NCBI RefSeq assembly: GCF_000421565.1 | Contig: NZ_ATXG01000003.1 | Span: forward strand, 186,001-250,000 | Direction: 5' to 3' | DNA from: Agromyces subbeticus DSM 16689 | GTDB taxonomy: Bacteria; Actinomycetota; Actinomycetes; Actinomycetales; Microbacteriaceae | DNA: 64,000 nucleotides | Shown here: one piece after another, positions 50,162-58,071 of the stretch | Numbering within the stretch: position 1 is the first letter of the stretch | How the letters are laid out: every line of letters starts with the position of its first letter | Position numbers and translations under genes: made by a program | The notes under the pieces: generated by a model | What the model was told of the DNA's origin: nothing | The model's input: only the letters and a program-made list of their open reading frames with translations | Databases searched by the model: none

Positions 50162-51843
50162 GACCGAGCGCAGGGCTCACCTTCGGAGGGCGCTACGAAC
50201 TGCAGTCCCGCATCGCGATCGGCGGCATGGGCGAAGTGTGGCAGGCCACCGATCTCGTCATCGGCCGCCAGGTCGCGATCAAGATCCTGAAAGACGAGTA
50301 CCTCGGCGACCCCGGCTTCCTCGAGCGATTCCGCGCCGAGGCCCGTCACGCCGCGCTCGTCAACCACGAGGGCATCGCCAACGTCTTCGACTACGGAGAA
50401 GAAGACGGCAGCGCGTACCTCGTCATGGAGCTCGTGCCGGGCGAGGCGCTCTCGACCATTCTCGAGCGCGAGCACGTGCTCTCCACCGACAAGGTGCTCG
50501 ACATCGTCGCGCAGACCGCGGCGGCCCTGCAGGCGGCGCACGCCGCCGGCCTCGTGCACCGCGACATCAAGCCCGGCAACCTGCTCATCACGCCCGACGG
50601 CCGGGTCAAGATCACCGACTTCGGCATCGCGCGCATCGCCGACCAGGTGCCGCTGACCGCCACCGGTCAGGTCATGGGCACCGTGCAGTACCTCTCGCCC
50701 GAGCAGGCGTCGGGTCACCCGGCGTCGCCCACCACCGACATCTACTCCCTCGGCATCGTCGCCTACGAGGCGCTCGCCGGCCGCCGCCCGTTCACGGGCG
50801 AGTCGCAGGTCGCCATCGCGATGGCGCAGATCAACGAGACCCCGCCCGATCTGCCGGTCACGGTCTCCGAGCCGGTGCGCAATCTGGTCTACGGATGCAT
50901 CGCGAAGAACCCTGCCGATCGGCCGCAGTCTGCCGCGCACCTCGCGCGTGCCGCGACGGCGCTGCGTCGGGGCGATGTGCAGGCTGCCGCCGCGGCCGTG
51001 CCCGCCGTGCTCGGTGCCGCCGGTGTCACGGCCGCGACCATGCTGCTGCCGCAGTCGGGCGCCACCGCTGCCACGACGGTCATGCCGTCGGCCTCCGGCG
51101 TGGCGACCGACGTCGACGAGCCGGTCGAAGAAAAGAAGAAGCGCAGTCCCTGGACCTGGCCGCTCATCGTGCTCATCGCGCTGCTGGCGATGGTGCTCAT
51201 CGGCACGATCATCGCACTCGCGATGAACGGGGGCGAGAAGGAGGCGCCGTCGACCCCTCCGAGCACGCCTCCGTCGACCACGTCGACGCCGCCACCGACG
51301 CAGACCACGCCTCCCGCACCGACGACCGCGCAGGTCAATCGCGAAGATTACCTCGGCCTGACCGTCGATGAGGCGCGCGCCAAGCTCGAGGGCCTCGGCA
51401 TGGTCGCGAACGCGGTCGAGGGCAACCCCGCGGCGACGGCCGACGAGGCGGGCCGTGTCTACGACGTGAACCCCACGGGCAACATGCAGATCGGCTCCGA
51501 GGTCACGATCACCTACTACGCGAACCCCGAGGCACCTGGAGCCCCGTCGGCCGCACCGCGCGTGAACCCGGCGACCATCGACGCCGGCGACACGTTCACC
51601 GTGTCGTGGGATGCGCAGAGCTGCCCGGCCGGCCAGACGCTGTCGGGCTACCAGGTGTCGGTCACCGGCACCGGTGCTCCGACGGTTCAGCCTTCGGCCG
51701 CCGGCGCCACCGAAGCGATCATCCAGACGACCGATGAGACGAGCGGCCCGCTCACGGTCACCTACGTGTACTACTGCGGCTCGGTGGCGTCCCCCTCCTC
51801 ACCGTCCGCCACCGTGACCGTCACGCCGGCCCCGGGTCTGTAG
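50158..51843 (+). CDS. pknA: PknA-type Ser/Thr protein kinase with an extracellular PASTA domain
   Basis: A 561-aa membrane kinase starting at ATG 50158. Kinase motifs: glycine loop RIAIGGMGEVWQA, VAIKILK, HRDIKPGNLL, DFGIA, GTVQYLSPEQ, DIYSLG. A Lys/Arg cluster precedes the helix WPLIVLIALLAMVLIGTIIALAM (about 342-365). A Pro/Thr stalk then leads to one PASTA-like domain (YLGLTVDEARAKLEGLGMVA) and a final Ig-like beta domain of about 100 residues. By operon position it corresponds to PknA, although mycobacterial PknA lacks PASTA repeats. Confidence 0.92.
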   Translation: MRPSAGLTFGGRYELQSRIAIGGMGEVWQATDLVIGRQVAIKILKDEYLGDPGFLERFRAEARHAALVNHEGIANVFDYGEEDGSAYLVMELVPGEALSTILEREHVLSTDKVLDIVAQTAAALQAAHAAGLVHRDIKPGNLLITPDGRVKITDFGIARIADQVPLTATGQVMGTVQYLSPEQASGHPASPTTDIYSLGIVAYEALAGRRPFTGESQVAIAMAQINETPPDLPVTVSEPVRNLVYGCIAKNPADRPQSAAHLARAATALRRGDVQAAAAAVPAVLGAAGVTAATMLLPQSGATAATTVMPSASGVATDVDEPVEEKKKRSPWTWPLIVLIALLAMVLIGTIIALAMNGGEKEAPSTPPSTPPSTTSTPPPTQTTPPAPTTAQVNREDYLGLTVDEARAKLEGLGMVANAVEGNPAATADEAGRVYDVNPTGNMQIGSEVTITYYANPEAPGAPSAAPRVNPATIDAGDTFTVSWDAQSCPAGQTLSGYQVSVTGTGAPTVQPSAAGATEAIIQTTDETSGPLTVTYVYYCGSVASPSSPSATVTVTPAPGL

Positions 51844-51886
51844 ACCCGAGCAGAAAGCACAGCTCGAAGAGAGGGATGGAACCACG

Positions 51887-53581
51887 GTGAACGATGAAGG
51901 ACGAGTGCTCGCGGGTCGGTACCGCGTCGGCGCCCTCATCGGGCGCGGCGGCATGTCCGACGTTCACGTGGGCTCCGACACCCGATTGGGCCGCCAGGTC
52001 GCGATCAAGCTGCTGAAGCCGCAGCTCGCGATCGACCCCGCGTTCCGCATGCGATTCCGCCAAGAGGCGCAGTCGGCGGCCCGCATGGCGCATCCCACCA
52101 TCGTGCGTGTGTTCGACGCCGGCGAAGAGACCGTCGTCGATGCGTCGGGCCAAGAGGTGCAGCTGCCCTTCATCGTCATGGAGTTCGTCGAGGGGCGGCT
52201 CCTGCAAGACATCATCCACGACGGCCCGCTCGAGGCCGCCGCGGCCGTGCGGGTCATCGACGGCGTGCTGACCGCGCTCGAGTACTCGCATCGTGCCGGC
52301 GTGGTGCACCGCGACATCAAGCCGGGCAACATCATGATCACGACCACCGGTCAGGTGAAGGTCATGGACTTCGGCATCGCCCGAGCCGTCTCCGACTCGT
52401 CGACGACCGTCGCCCAGACCACGGCGATTCTCGGTACGGCGTCGTACTTCTCGCCCGAGCAGGCGAAGGGCGAGACCGTCGACGCCCGCACCGACCTGTA
52501 CTCCACCGGTGTCGTACTCTTCGAGATGCTCACGGGTCGTCCGCCGTTCCGCGGCGACACGCCCGTCGCGGTCGCCTACCAGCACGTCAGCGAGCGGCCG
52601 GTAAAGCCGAGCGTCATCAATCCCAAGGTGTCCCCGGCGCTCGATGCGGTCGTACTGCACGCTCTCGCGAAGAACCGCGACCAGCGGTACCAGACGGCCG
52701 CCGAGTTCCGGGCCGACGTCGACACGGCGGCGGCCGGTCGCGTGCCCGTGCATCGCGAACCCGATCAGGCCACGATGCTCTTCGGTGCTCCCACGGCCTC
52801 GTTGTCGAGCTCCGAGCTCGCCCTGCGCCAGCTCGCCGAAGACGAGACGATGACCCGCACCCAGCGCCGCCCGCCGGCGATCTGGATCTGGTCTGGCATC
52901 ATCGGCGTGATCGTCATCGTGATCGCCGTCATGTACTGGGCGTTCAACCTCCAGCCGACCGATCAGCTGCCGTCGAACGTCAAAGAGATCCCGGTGCTCA
53001 CCGGGCTCACCTATGAAGAGGCGGTCGAGCAGCTGCAAGAGCTCGCGTTGCCTGCGACGCGCGTCGACGCGACCGACGAGACGGTACCGGCCGACCAGGT
53101 CATCAAGACCGACCCGCCCGCGGGCGAGACCGTCGATGAGGGCACAGCCGTCACTGTCTTCGTGTCGAGCGGCAGGCAGGCCGTCGCCGTGCCCGATCTG
53201 CAGAACAAGCCACTCGAACAGGCGAAGGCCGATCTCGTCGCGGCCGGTCTCGTGGCCGGTGCCGAGACGAGCGAACCGTCGCCGACCGTGCCGGCCGACA
53301 CCGTGCTCGGCACCACGCCCGAGGCGGGGGCATCGGTCGAGGCCGGGTCGACCGTCGACTTCCGCATCTCGAGCGGCAAGGTGACCCTCCCCGACCTGAC
53401 CGGCCAGACGTTGACCGCGGCATCCTCGTACCTCGCTGCCGAGAACCTGCAGTTGACGGCGGTACCGAAGCCCGACCCGGCGTGCAAGTCGCAGCCGGGC
53501 TCCCCGGTCACACAGCAGTCGATGGCTCCGGGCGACGTGCCGCAGCACTCGTCGATCGAGCTCACCTACTGCGCCGGCTGA
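51887..53581 (+). CDS. pknB: PknB-type Ser/Thr protein kinase with three PASTA domains
   Basis: A 564-aa kinase with GTG at 51887 and AGAGAGGGA upstream. Kinase motifs: LIGRGGMSDVHVG, VAIKLLK, HRDIKPGNIM, DFGIA, GTASYFSPEQ, DLYSTG. The membrane helix is IWSGIIGVIVIVIAVMYWAF (about 328-347). Outside it are three PASTA repeats, beginning IPVLTGLTYEEAVEQL, VPDLQNKPLEQAKADL and LPDLTGQTLTAASSYL, and a C-terminal disulfide candidate (ACKS...TYCAG). It senses muropeptides or lipid II and controls wall synthesis. It closes the operon; an inverted repeat follows. Confidence 0.95.
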   Translation: MNDEGRVLAGRYRVGALIGRGGMSDVHVGSDTRLGRQVAIKLLKPQLAIDPAFRMRFRQEAQSAARMAHPTIVRVFDAGEETVVDASGQEVQLPFIVMEFVEGRLLQDIIHDGPLEAAAAVRVIDGVLTALEYSHRAGVVHRDIKPGNIMITTTGQVKVMDFGIARAVSDSSTTVAQTTAILGTASYFSPEQAKGETVDARTDLYSTGVVLFEMLTGRPPFRGDTPVAVAYQHVSERPVKPSVINPKVSPALDAVVLHALAKNRDQRYQTAAEFRADVDTAAAGRVPVHREPDQATMLFGAPTASLSSSELALRQLAEDETMTRTQRRPPAIWIWSGIIGVIVIVIAVMYWAFNLQPTDQLPSNVKEIPVLTGLTYEEAVEQLQELALPATRVDATDETVPADQVIKTDPPAGETVDEGTAVTVFVSSGRQAVAVPDLQNKPLEQAKADLVAAGLVAGAETSEPSPTVPADTVLGTTPEAGASVEAGSTVDFRISSGKVTLPDLTGQTLTAASSYLAAENLQLTAVPKPDPACKSQPGSPVTQQSMAPGDVPQHSSIELTYCAG

Positions 53582-53591
53582 CCTGCCCGTG

Positions 53592-53625
53592 GGTTGAGGA
53601 GGCGCGCCAGCGCCGTCTCGAAACC
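53592..53625. repeat. 34-bp dispersed inverted-repeat element, single copy
   Basis: Starts GGTTGAGGAGG and ends GTCTCGAAACC, with an internal GGCGC/GCGCC palindrome. It is the same length as the left copy at 26249-26282 and shares its end pattern GGTYGAGKAG ... CGTMTCGARACC. It lies between the converging pknB and pabA genes, a position typical for palindromic intergenic repeats. Confidence 0.8.
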
Positions 53626-53642
53626 CGCGGCCCCCCGCTCCG

Positions 53643-54299
53643 CTAGACGCTCGAACTCGTCGCGTTCGCCCGCACGAGCGGGCTGAGGCCCACGGCACGC
53701 TCGCGAGCCTCGGGCAGGCCGGCGACGGCGAGCCAGTTGCCGAGCATGCGGTAGCCGCCCTCGGTCAGCACCGACTCGGGGTGGAACTGCACACCGTAGA
53801 TCGGCGCGGTCACGTGCCGGAGGCCCATGATCACCCCGCCCTGCGTGCGGCTCGTCACCACGAGCGATGCCGGCACCGTGTCGTCGACGACGGCGAGCGA
53901 GTGGTACCTCGTCGCGATGAACGGCTGGGGTACCCCGTGGTAGAACGAGCTGGCGTCGTGGGTGATCTGCGAGGTCTTGCCGTGCATGAGCTCCTCGGCG
54001 TTCGTCACGACGGCCCCGAACGCCTCTGCGATCGCCTGGTGCCCGAGGCAGACGCCCAGAACGGGTTGACCAGTGCCGAGGGCGGCCTCGACGATCGGGA
54101 TCGACACACCGGCATCCGATGGCTTGCCCGGCCCCGGTGAGATCAGCACGGCGTCGTACGCGGCGATGCGCGCGGGCACCTCGGCGACGTCGAATGCGTC
54201 GTTGCGCACGACCTCGGTCTCAGCACCGAGCTCTTGCAGATAGCCGTTGAGCGTGTAGACGAAGCTGTCGTAGTTGTCGATGACGAGGATGCGGGTCAT
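53643..54299 (-). CDS. pabA: Glutamine amidotransferase, anthranilate/aminodeoxychorismate synthase component II
   Basis: A 218-aa class I amidotransferase starting at ATG 54299 (MTRILVIDNYDSFVYTL). The catalytic cysteine lies in VLGVCLGHQAIA, and the His-Glu pair in YGVQFHPESVLT; the oxyanion loop is LISPGPGKPSDAG. It supplies ammonia to a TrpE- or PabB-type synthase. In many actinobacteria this gene next to pknB serves both folate and tryptophan synthesis, hence alternative naming as trpG. It lies directly after the mini membrane protein (start and stop abut). Confidence 0.92.
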   Translation of the reverse strand: MTRILVIDNYDSFVYTLNGYLQELGAETEVVRNDAFDVAEVPARIAAYDAVLISPGPGKPSDAGVSIPIVEAALGTGQPVLGVCLGHQAIAEAFGAVVTNAEELMHGKTSQITHDASSFYHGVPQPFIATRYHSLAVVDDTVPASLVVTSRTQGGVIMGLRHVTAPIYGVQFHPESVLTEGGYRMLGNWLAVAGLPEARERAVGLSPLVRANATSSSV

Positions 54300-54455
54300 T
54301 CATTCCACCGTGACGTTGATCGGGTTGAGGATGCCGTCGACCCAGGGGAACACCCAGGTGAACAGCGCGAAGACGGCGGCTGCGACGAGCAGCAGCACCA
54401 GGATGATGCGGAGCCAGACCGGCCCGGGCAGGATGCGCCAGAGTGCACCGTACAT
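54300..54455 (-). CDS. 51-aa single-helix membrane protein
   Basis: A small protein from ATG 54455, beginning MYGALWRILPGPVWLRI, with helix IILVLLLVAAAVFALFTWVFPW and a short tail ending NPINVTVE. It sits 2 nt after the sortase stop and directly abuts pabA, so it is part of the same transcript. I recognise no named family; conservation beside the sortase would suggest an accessory envelope role. Confidence 0.75.
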   Translation of the reverse strand: MYGALWRILPGPVWLRIILVLLLVAAAVFALFTWVFPWVDGILNPINVTVE

Positions 54456-54457
54456 GT

Positions 54458-55249
54458 CTAGTTCCCCCAGGTGGCGACGGTCTCGGCGATCTCGGCCGGC
54501 GGGCCGGCCGAACCCGGCTGCCACGACTCGAGCACGCCGTAGGCGATGATGCGCTCAGCGGTCGAGAACAACGGGTTGCAGCTCGTGAGCGTGACGATGC
54601 GGTCGGCCGCGGCGAGCTCGGGGTGATGCGGCACGGGTGCCAGCACGTCGACTGTCTCTGGCGTGACGTACTCGAAGTCGCGGAACCGGTAGGTGTACCA
54701 GCCGTCTTTGGTCTGGATGTAGATCGCGTCACCGAGCTGCAATTGCTCGATCTCGTGCATGCCACCGCCGTAGGCACTCCGGTGGGCGGCGATCGCGAAG
54801 TTGCCGACCTCACCGGGCATCTGCGTGTCGGGGTAGTGCCCGACGCCGAGATCGAAGCTGTTGAGCACATCGAGCCCGTAGCCCTCGGCGATGTTGCGCT
54901 GCGAGTCTTCGCCGAAGCGCGGCACGTACATCACGGCGAAGGGATCGCCGTTGCCGTAGTCGGTGGCGTCGACGACGGGCTCGCCGTAGTCTGCCGGCGC
55001 CGGCGGCGGGGTCTCGCCCTGCGTCTCGCGCGCCTGCTCGAGCCACTCACTGCTGCGTTCGGATGCCGCAGACGACTGCTGACCGGCCATGATCGCGTCG
55101 TTCCACCACAGCTGCCAGCCGAGGAACATGAGGATCAGCACACCGGCCGTGAGCAGCAGTTCACCGAGCACTCCGACGACGCTCACCCGGTTGCGCCGGC
55201 CATGCGCCGAGCGGCGCTCGCGCCGGGCTTCGGGGTGCGACTCGGACAT
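54458..55249 (-). CDS. Class E sortase
   Basis: A 263-aa transpeptidase starting at ATG 55249, 7 nt after TAGAAT, with no ribosome-binding site (leaderless). The N-terminal helix is VVGVLGELLLTAGVLILMFLGW. The sortase fold contains the catalytic His in FAIAAHRSAYG, the Cys in TLTSCNPLF and the Arg in AERIIAYG. Class E enzymes anchor proteins with LAxTG-type signals to the wall. The divergent crgA promoter is a mirror image of its own. Confidence 0.92.
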   Translation of the reverse strand: MSESHPEARRERRSAHGRRNRVSVVGVLGELLLTAGVLILMFLGWQLWWNDAIMAGQQSSAASERSSEWLEQARETQGETPPPAPADYGEPVVDATDYGNGDPFAVMYVPRFGEDSQRNIAEGYGLDVLNSFDLGVGHYPDTQMPGEVGNFAIAAHRSAYGGGMHEIEQLQLGDAIYIQTKDGWYTYRFRDFEYVTPETVDVLAPVPHHPELAAADRIVTLTSCNPLFSTAERIIAYGVLESWQPGSAGPPAEIAETVATWGN

Positions 55250-55252
55250 AGG

Positions 55253-55318
55253 GGTGATTCTAGCCCGCGCTGCCCGGAGACGAATGTGTTCGCAGGGCCA
55301 AGCTCGGCTAGAATCACC
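55253..55318. promoter_or_regulatory. Mirror-image divergent leaderless promoters, sortase and crgA
   Basis: GGTGATTCTAGCC (55253-55265) and GGCTAGAATCACC (55306-55318) are a perfect 13-bp inverted repeat. Each arm contains the -10 TAGAAT (55262-55257 on minus, 55309-55314 on plus) exactly 7 nt before the ATG of the gene it serves. The two promoters are therefore symmetrical, and both genes would be leaderless. Confidence 0.8.
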
Positions 55319-55321
55319 CGC

Positions 55322-55561
55322 ATGGCACGTACGAAATCAACGAAGCCCGCGCGCGCAGAACAGGCGAGCGGCGAAGAGGCTCCGAACCCGGTGTGGTTCA
55401 AGCCCGTCATGTTCGGCTTCATGCTCGTCGGGCTCGCCTGGATCATCGTGTTCTACGTGAGCCAAGGCGCGTTCCCCATCGCCGACCTCGGCTCGTGGAA
55501 CATCCTTATCGGCTTCGGCATCGCCTTCATCGGCTTCCTCATGACCACTCGCTGGCGATAG
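55322..55561 (+). CDS. crgA: CrgA cell-division membrane protein
   Basis: A 79-aa protein starting at ATG 55322. The N-terminal ~22 residues are basic and hydrophilic. Two helices follow, FKPVMFGFMLVGLAWIIVFYV and WNILIGFGIAFIGFLMTT, joined by SQGAFPIADLGS, and the protein ends TRWR. Length and pattern fit CrgA, which in mycobacteria and streptomycetes binds FtsZ, FtsQ, FtsI and CwsA and coordinates septum formation. A strong terminator follows 19 nt after the stop. Confidence 0.95.
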   Translation: MARTKSTKPARAEQASGEEAPNPVWFKPVMFGFMLVGLAWIIVFYVSQGAFPIADLGSWNILIGFGIAFIGFLMTTRWR

Positions 55562-55580
55562 CCGGCACGACCTCACGACA

Positions 55581-55614
55581 GAGAGGGGCGGATGCTGCGG
55601 CATCCGCCCCTCTC
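55581..55614 (+). terminator. Rho-independent-type terminator after crgA
   Basis: A perfect 15-bp stem GAGAGGGGCGGATGC/GCATCCGCCCCTCTC with loop TGCG, followed by TTCGTGT. It ends the short crgA transcript. Confidence 0.85.
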
Positions 55615-55656
55615 TTCGTGTCGCGCGATCGGAGTCGACGTGCCCGTCGGGCGCAG

Positions 55657-55757
55657 TTATCCACAGGTGTGGAAAACGGGCGAACGGCCGCGTCCCCCGA
55701 AATGACGACAATTACACCTGTGTAACTCTCCCCAGCTGTGGAAACTGCTGTGGATAA
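55657..55757. other. Cluster of DnaA boxes between converging genes
   Basis: The AT-rich 155-nt space between the crgA terminator and the rhomboid stop contains two perfect 9-mers in opposite orientation: TTATCCACA at 55657-55665 and TGTGGATAA at 55749-55757. Two near-matches lie between them, TGTGGAAAA (55668-55676) and TGTGGAAAC (55737-55745). A 14-bp palindrome TTACACCTGTGTAA (55712-55725) sits in the middle. No coding function is seen. Confidence 0.65.
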
Positions 55758-55769
55758 CTTCGCACGGCG

Positions 55770-56627
55770 TCAGCCGATGGGCAGGAAGAAGTACCGCAAG
55801 CTCAGGAGCAGCAGCACGAGCGCCACCCCGACGAGCAGCCAGATCTGCAGTTTCTGCTGCGATCGCTTGCGCGTCTCGATGAAGATGAACCCGATCAGCG
55901 CGCCGACGGCGAGGCCGCCGAGGTGTGCCTGCCACGCGATGTTGAACCCGGGAACGAAGCCGATCACGAGGTTGATGCCGAGCAGCACGAAGAGCTGCGT
56001 CGTCTGCCCGCCGAGTCGGCGCTGGATCACGAGGAACGCGCCCATCAGGCCGAAGATGGCGCCGGAGGCACCGACCACTGCGACGCGAGGGTCGCCGAGC
56101 CACAGCACGCCGACCGAGCCGCCCAGGCCGGCGATGAGGTACAGCGCCAGGAACCGCCAGCGGCCGAGCAGCCCCTCGAGCAGTTGCCCGAAGATCCACA
56201 GCGTGTACATGTTCAGCAGCACGTGGAAGATCAGGCCGGTCGAGTGCACGAAGATCGAGGTGATCATGCGCCACGGCTCGAGGTTGCCCGGCAGCGAGTA
56301 CACACCGGCGTAGAGCAGCCGATCAGTGATCGCGAGCCCGGGCACGAGTTGCAGCAGGAAGACCGCGAACGTGATGCCGATGAGGGAATACGTCACGACG
56401 GGAGCGCCACGGCCGGCGGCCGAGCGCATGCGGGTCAGCACCGCCGGCTTCGTTCGCGGCGCAGTGGCGCGCTGTTCGCGCATGCATTCGGGGCAGACCA
56501 CCCCGACGGCCGCTTGGGTCTGGCACTCGGGGCAGATCGTGCGCCCGCACCGTTGGCACAGGATGTAGCTCTGTCGATCGGGATGCCGATAACAGAAGTT
56601 CGCCCGATCAGGCCCCGAGTCGCTCAC
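55770..56627 (-). CDS. Rhomboid intramembrane serine protease with N-terminal zinc ribbon
   Basis: A 285-aa protein. GTG 56627, 7 nt after the ppiA stop, is chosen over an upstream ATG lying inside ppiA. The N-terminal zinc-binding part has CYRH, CQRCGRTICPEC and CPECMREQ. Six to seven helices follow. The rhomboid features are HVLLNMYTLWIFG (L1/helix 2), catalytic Ser in VVGASGAIFGLMG and catalytic His in WQAHLGGLAVGALIG. It cleaves membrane proteins within the bilayer; targets are unknown. It is co-transcribed with ppiA. Confidence 0.92.
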   Translation of the reverse strand: MSDSGPDRANFCYRHPDRQSYILCQRCGRTICPECQTQAAVGVVCPECMREQRATAPRTKPAVLTRMRSAAGRGAPVVTYSLIGITFAVFLLQLVPGLAITDRLLYAGVYSLPGNLEPWRMITSIFVHSTGLIFHVLLNMYTLWIFGQLLEGLLGRWRFLALYLIAGLGGSVGVLWLGDPRVAVVGASGAIFGLMGAFLVIQRRLGGQTTQLFVLLGINLVIGFVPGFNIAWQAHLGGLAVGALIGFIFIETRKRSQQKLQIWLLVGVALVLLLLSLRYFFLPIG

Positions 56628-56634
56628 CCGCGGA

Positions 56635-57174
56635 TCAGAGCTGCTCGACGGTGACGCTCTCGATGACGACGTCTTCGAGGGGCTTGTCGCGACCATCGGT
56701 GGCGACGGCGCCGAGTCGGTCGACGACCGCGCGGCTCGCCTCGTCGTTCACCTTGCCGAAGATGGAGTGCTTGCCCTGCAGCCACGTGGTGGGGCCGGTG
56801 GTGATGAAGAACTGCGAGCCGTTGGTGCCGCGTCCCATCTGGATGCCGGCGTTGGCCATGGCGAGCACGTAGGGCTCGGTGAAGTCGAGCTCGGGGTTGA
56901 TCTCGTCGTCGAACTGGTAGCCGGGGCCGCCGACGCCCTGACCGAGCGGGTCGCCGCCCTGGATCATGAACCCGGGGATGATGCGGTGGAAGATGACCCC
57001 GTCGTAAAGCGGAGCGGTGGACTTCTCGCCGGTGGCGGGGTGCGTCCACTCGATCTCGCCGGTGGCGAGGCCGACGAAGTTCTTGACCGTCTTCGGGGCG
57101 TGGTCGCCGTAGAGGTCGACCTTGATGGGTCCGTGGTTGGTGTTGAGCGTCGCAACTGCGGTGGGAATCGGCAT
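56635..57174 (-). CDS. ppiA: Cyclophilin-type peptidyl-prolyl isomerase
   Basis: A 179-aa cytoplasmic cyclophilin. ATG 57174 (MPIPTAVATLNTNHG) is preferred to one two codons upstream because CAGAAT (57186-57181) would then be a -10 6 nt before a leaderless start. Active-site motifs FHRIIPGFMIQGGDP, QFFITTGPTTWLQGKHSIFG are intact. It catalyses proline isomerisation during folding. The location between crgA and gyrA is conserved in actinobacteria. Confidence 0.95.
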   Translation of the reverse strand: MPIPTAVATLNTNHGPIKVDLYGDHAPKTVKNFVGLATGEIEWTHPATGEKSTAPLYDGVIFHRIIPGFMIQGGDPLGQGVGGPGYQFDDEINPELDFTEPYVLAMANAGIQMGRGTNGSQFFITTGPTTWLQGKHSIFGKVNDEASRAVVDRLGAVATDGRDKPLEDVVIESVTVEQL

Positions 57175-57292
57175 CCTCATATTCTGTCACGCGCCGATTC
57201 GTCAAGCGGCATGCCGTATTCGGACTCCCACCCCGCTTCCAGCCGTTTCGGTGGCAAGATGGAGTGGTTCGCTCACAACGATGGAGGTCGAG

Positions 57293-57811
57293 ATGAGCCT
57301 GTCACGCAAGCGCCGGAAGGAACTCAAGCGACTGCAGAGCCACGCTGGGGAACTCTGGGAGGACCAGCAGCACGTGCTCGAGCACGCCAACGCCGTCGCT
57401 CGCGAGGCGAGCCGCCAGCTCGGCCAGCTCACGCGCGAAGAGGTCGTGCCCCGCGTTCGCACGGGGTATGAGAGCTACGTTCGGCCGGGGGTTCAGCAGG
57501 CCGGCCGAGTCGCCCGCACCGCCGGCGACACCGTCGAGCGCACGGTCGGCAATGCGCTCGGTTCCGTGCTCTCGATCGGCGACATCGCCAACGACGCTCG
57601 TGTGCGCCGTGCGATCGAGCGGGTATCGCCCCGCGCGGCGGCCGTCGTCAAGCAGAAGAACAGCCCCGGCGTCGGCACGTATCTCGCGATCGGCGCCGGC
57701 ATCATCGCCGCCGCCGGTGTCGCCTACGCCGTCTGGCAGACGTTCCGCGCCGACGACGAGCTCTGGGTCGCCGACGACGAGCCGACCCCGGCATCGCCGA
57801 GCGACGTCTGA
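57293..57811 (+). CDS. Membrane protein in the CwsA position
   Basis: A 172-aa protein; ATG 57293 is chosen because GGAGG (57283-57287) stands 5 nt upstream, whereas ATG 57281 lacks a site. A basic N-terminus (SLSRKRRKELKRLQSH) and a long charged helical region (about 15-130) precede a single C-terminal helix, YLAIGAGIIAAAGVAYAVW (about 132-150), and an acidic tail. No family signature is recognised. Topology, size and location between ppiA and the DUF3566 gene resemble CwsA, the CrgA-interacting division protein of mycobacteria; homology is not shown. Confidence 0.75.
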   Translation: MSLSRKRRKELKRLQSHAGELWEDQQHVLEHANAVAREASRQLGQLTREEVVPRVRTGYESYVRPGVQQAGRVARTAGDTVERTVGNALGSVLSIGDIANDARVRRAIERVSPRAAAVVKQKNSPGVGTYLAIGAGIIAAAGVAYAVWQTFRADDELWVADDEPTPASPSDV

Positions 57812-57828
57812 TCGCTCCCAGCACCACC

Positions 57829-57859
57829 GATGGCCCCGCCTGATCCAGGCGGGGCCATC
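57829..57859 (+). terminator. 14-bp hairpin terminator
   Basis: GATGGCCCCGCCTG (57829-57842) pairs perfectly with CAGGCGGGGCCATC (57846-57859) around a 3-nt loop. It lies 18 nt after the stop of the preceding gene. No T-run follows, as is common in high-GC genomes. Confidence 0.75.
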
Positions 57860-57996
57860 GTCGTCCCACGGGCCTCAAGCACCGGCGGCCGCACTGATTC
57901 TGAACGAATCTGTGAATTCACCTTGCGGTCGACGTGAGAATCCCGCTAGTGTCTAGAACCGTTGTTCATACGCAGAATTGAGAGGAGTTGATACCC

Positions 57997-58071
57997 ATGA
58001 TGAAGCACATCTTCACGCCAGCGTTTACCGCGGCCCACACGGGAGTCCTCCTTTCGTCTCGGGCCTGCTAG
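57997..58071 (+). CDS. Possible 24-aa leader peptide (uORF)
   Basis: ATG 57997 to TAG 58069-58071 encodes MMKHIFTPAF followed by TAAHTGVLLSSRAC. It is preceded by GAGAGGAG (57980-57987) at good spacing, and GTCTAG/TAGAAC-like elements lie near 57952-57958. The stop lies inside a CTGCTAGCAG palindrome (58065-58074). A well-placed ribosome-binding site on so short a frame, 385 nt before the next gene, suggests a translated leader that could control downstream transcription. Expression is not proven. Confidence 0.5.
   Translation: MMKHIFTPAFTAAHTGVLLSSRAC

Noticed and set aside
55657-55757. Chromosomal oriC at the DnaA-box cluster
   Set aside because: Only four boxes, no dnaA/dnaN beside it and no clear AT-rich unwinding element. 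In this gene order oriC is expected beyond the right edge near dnaA-dnaN.
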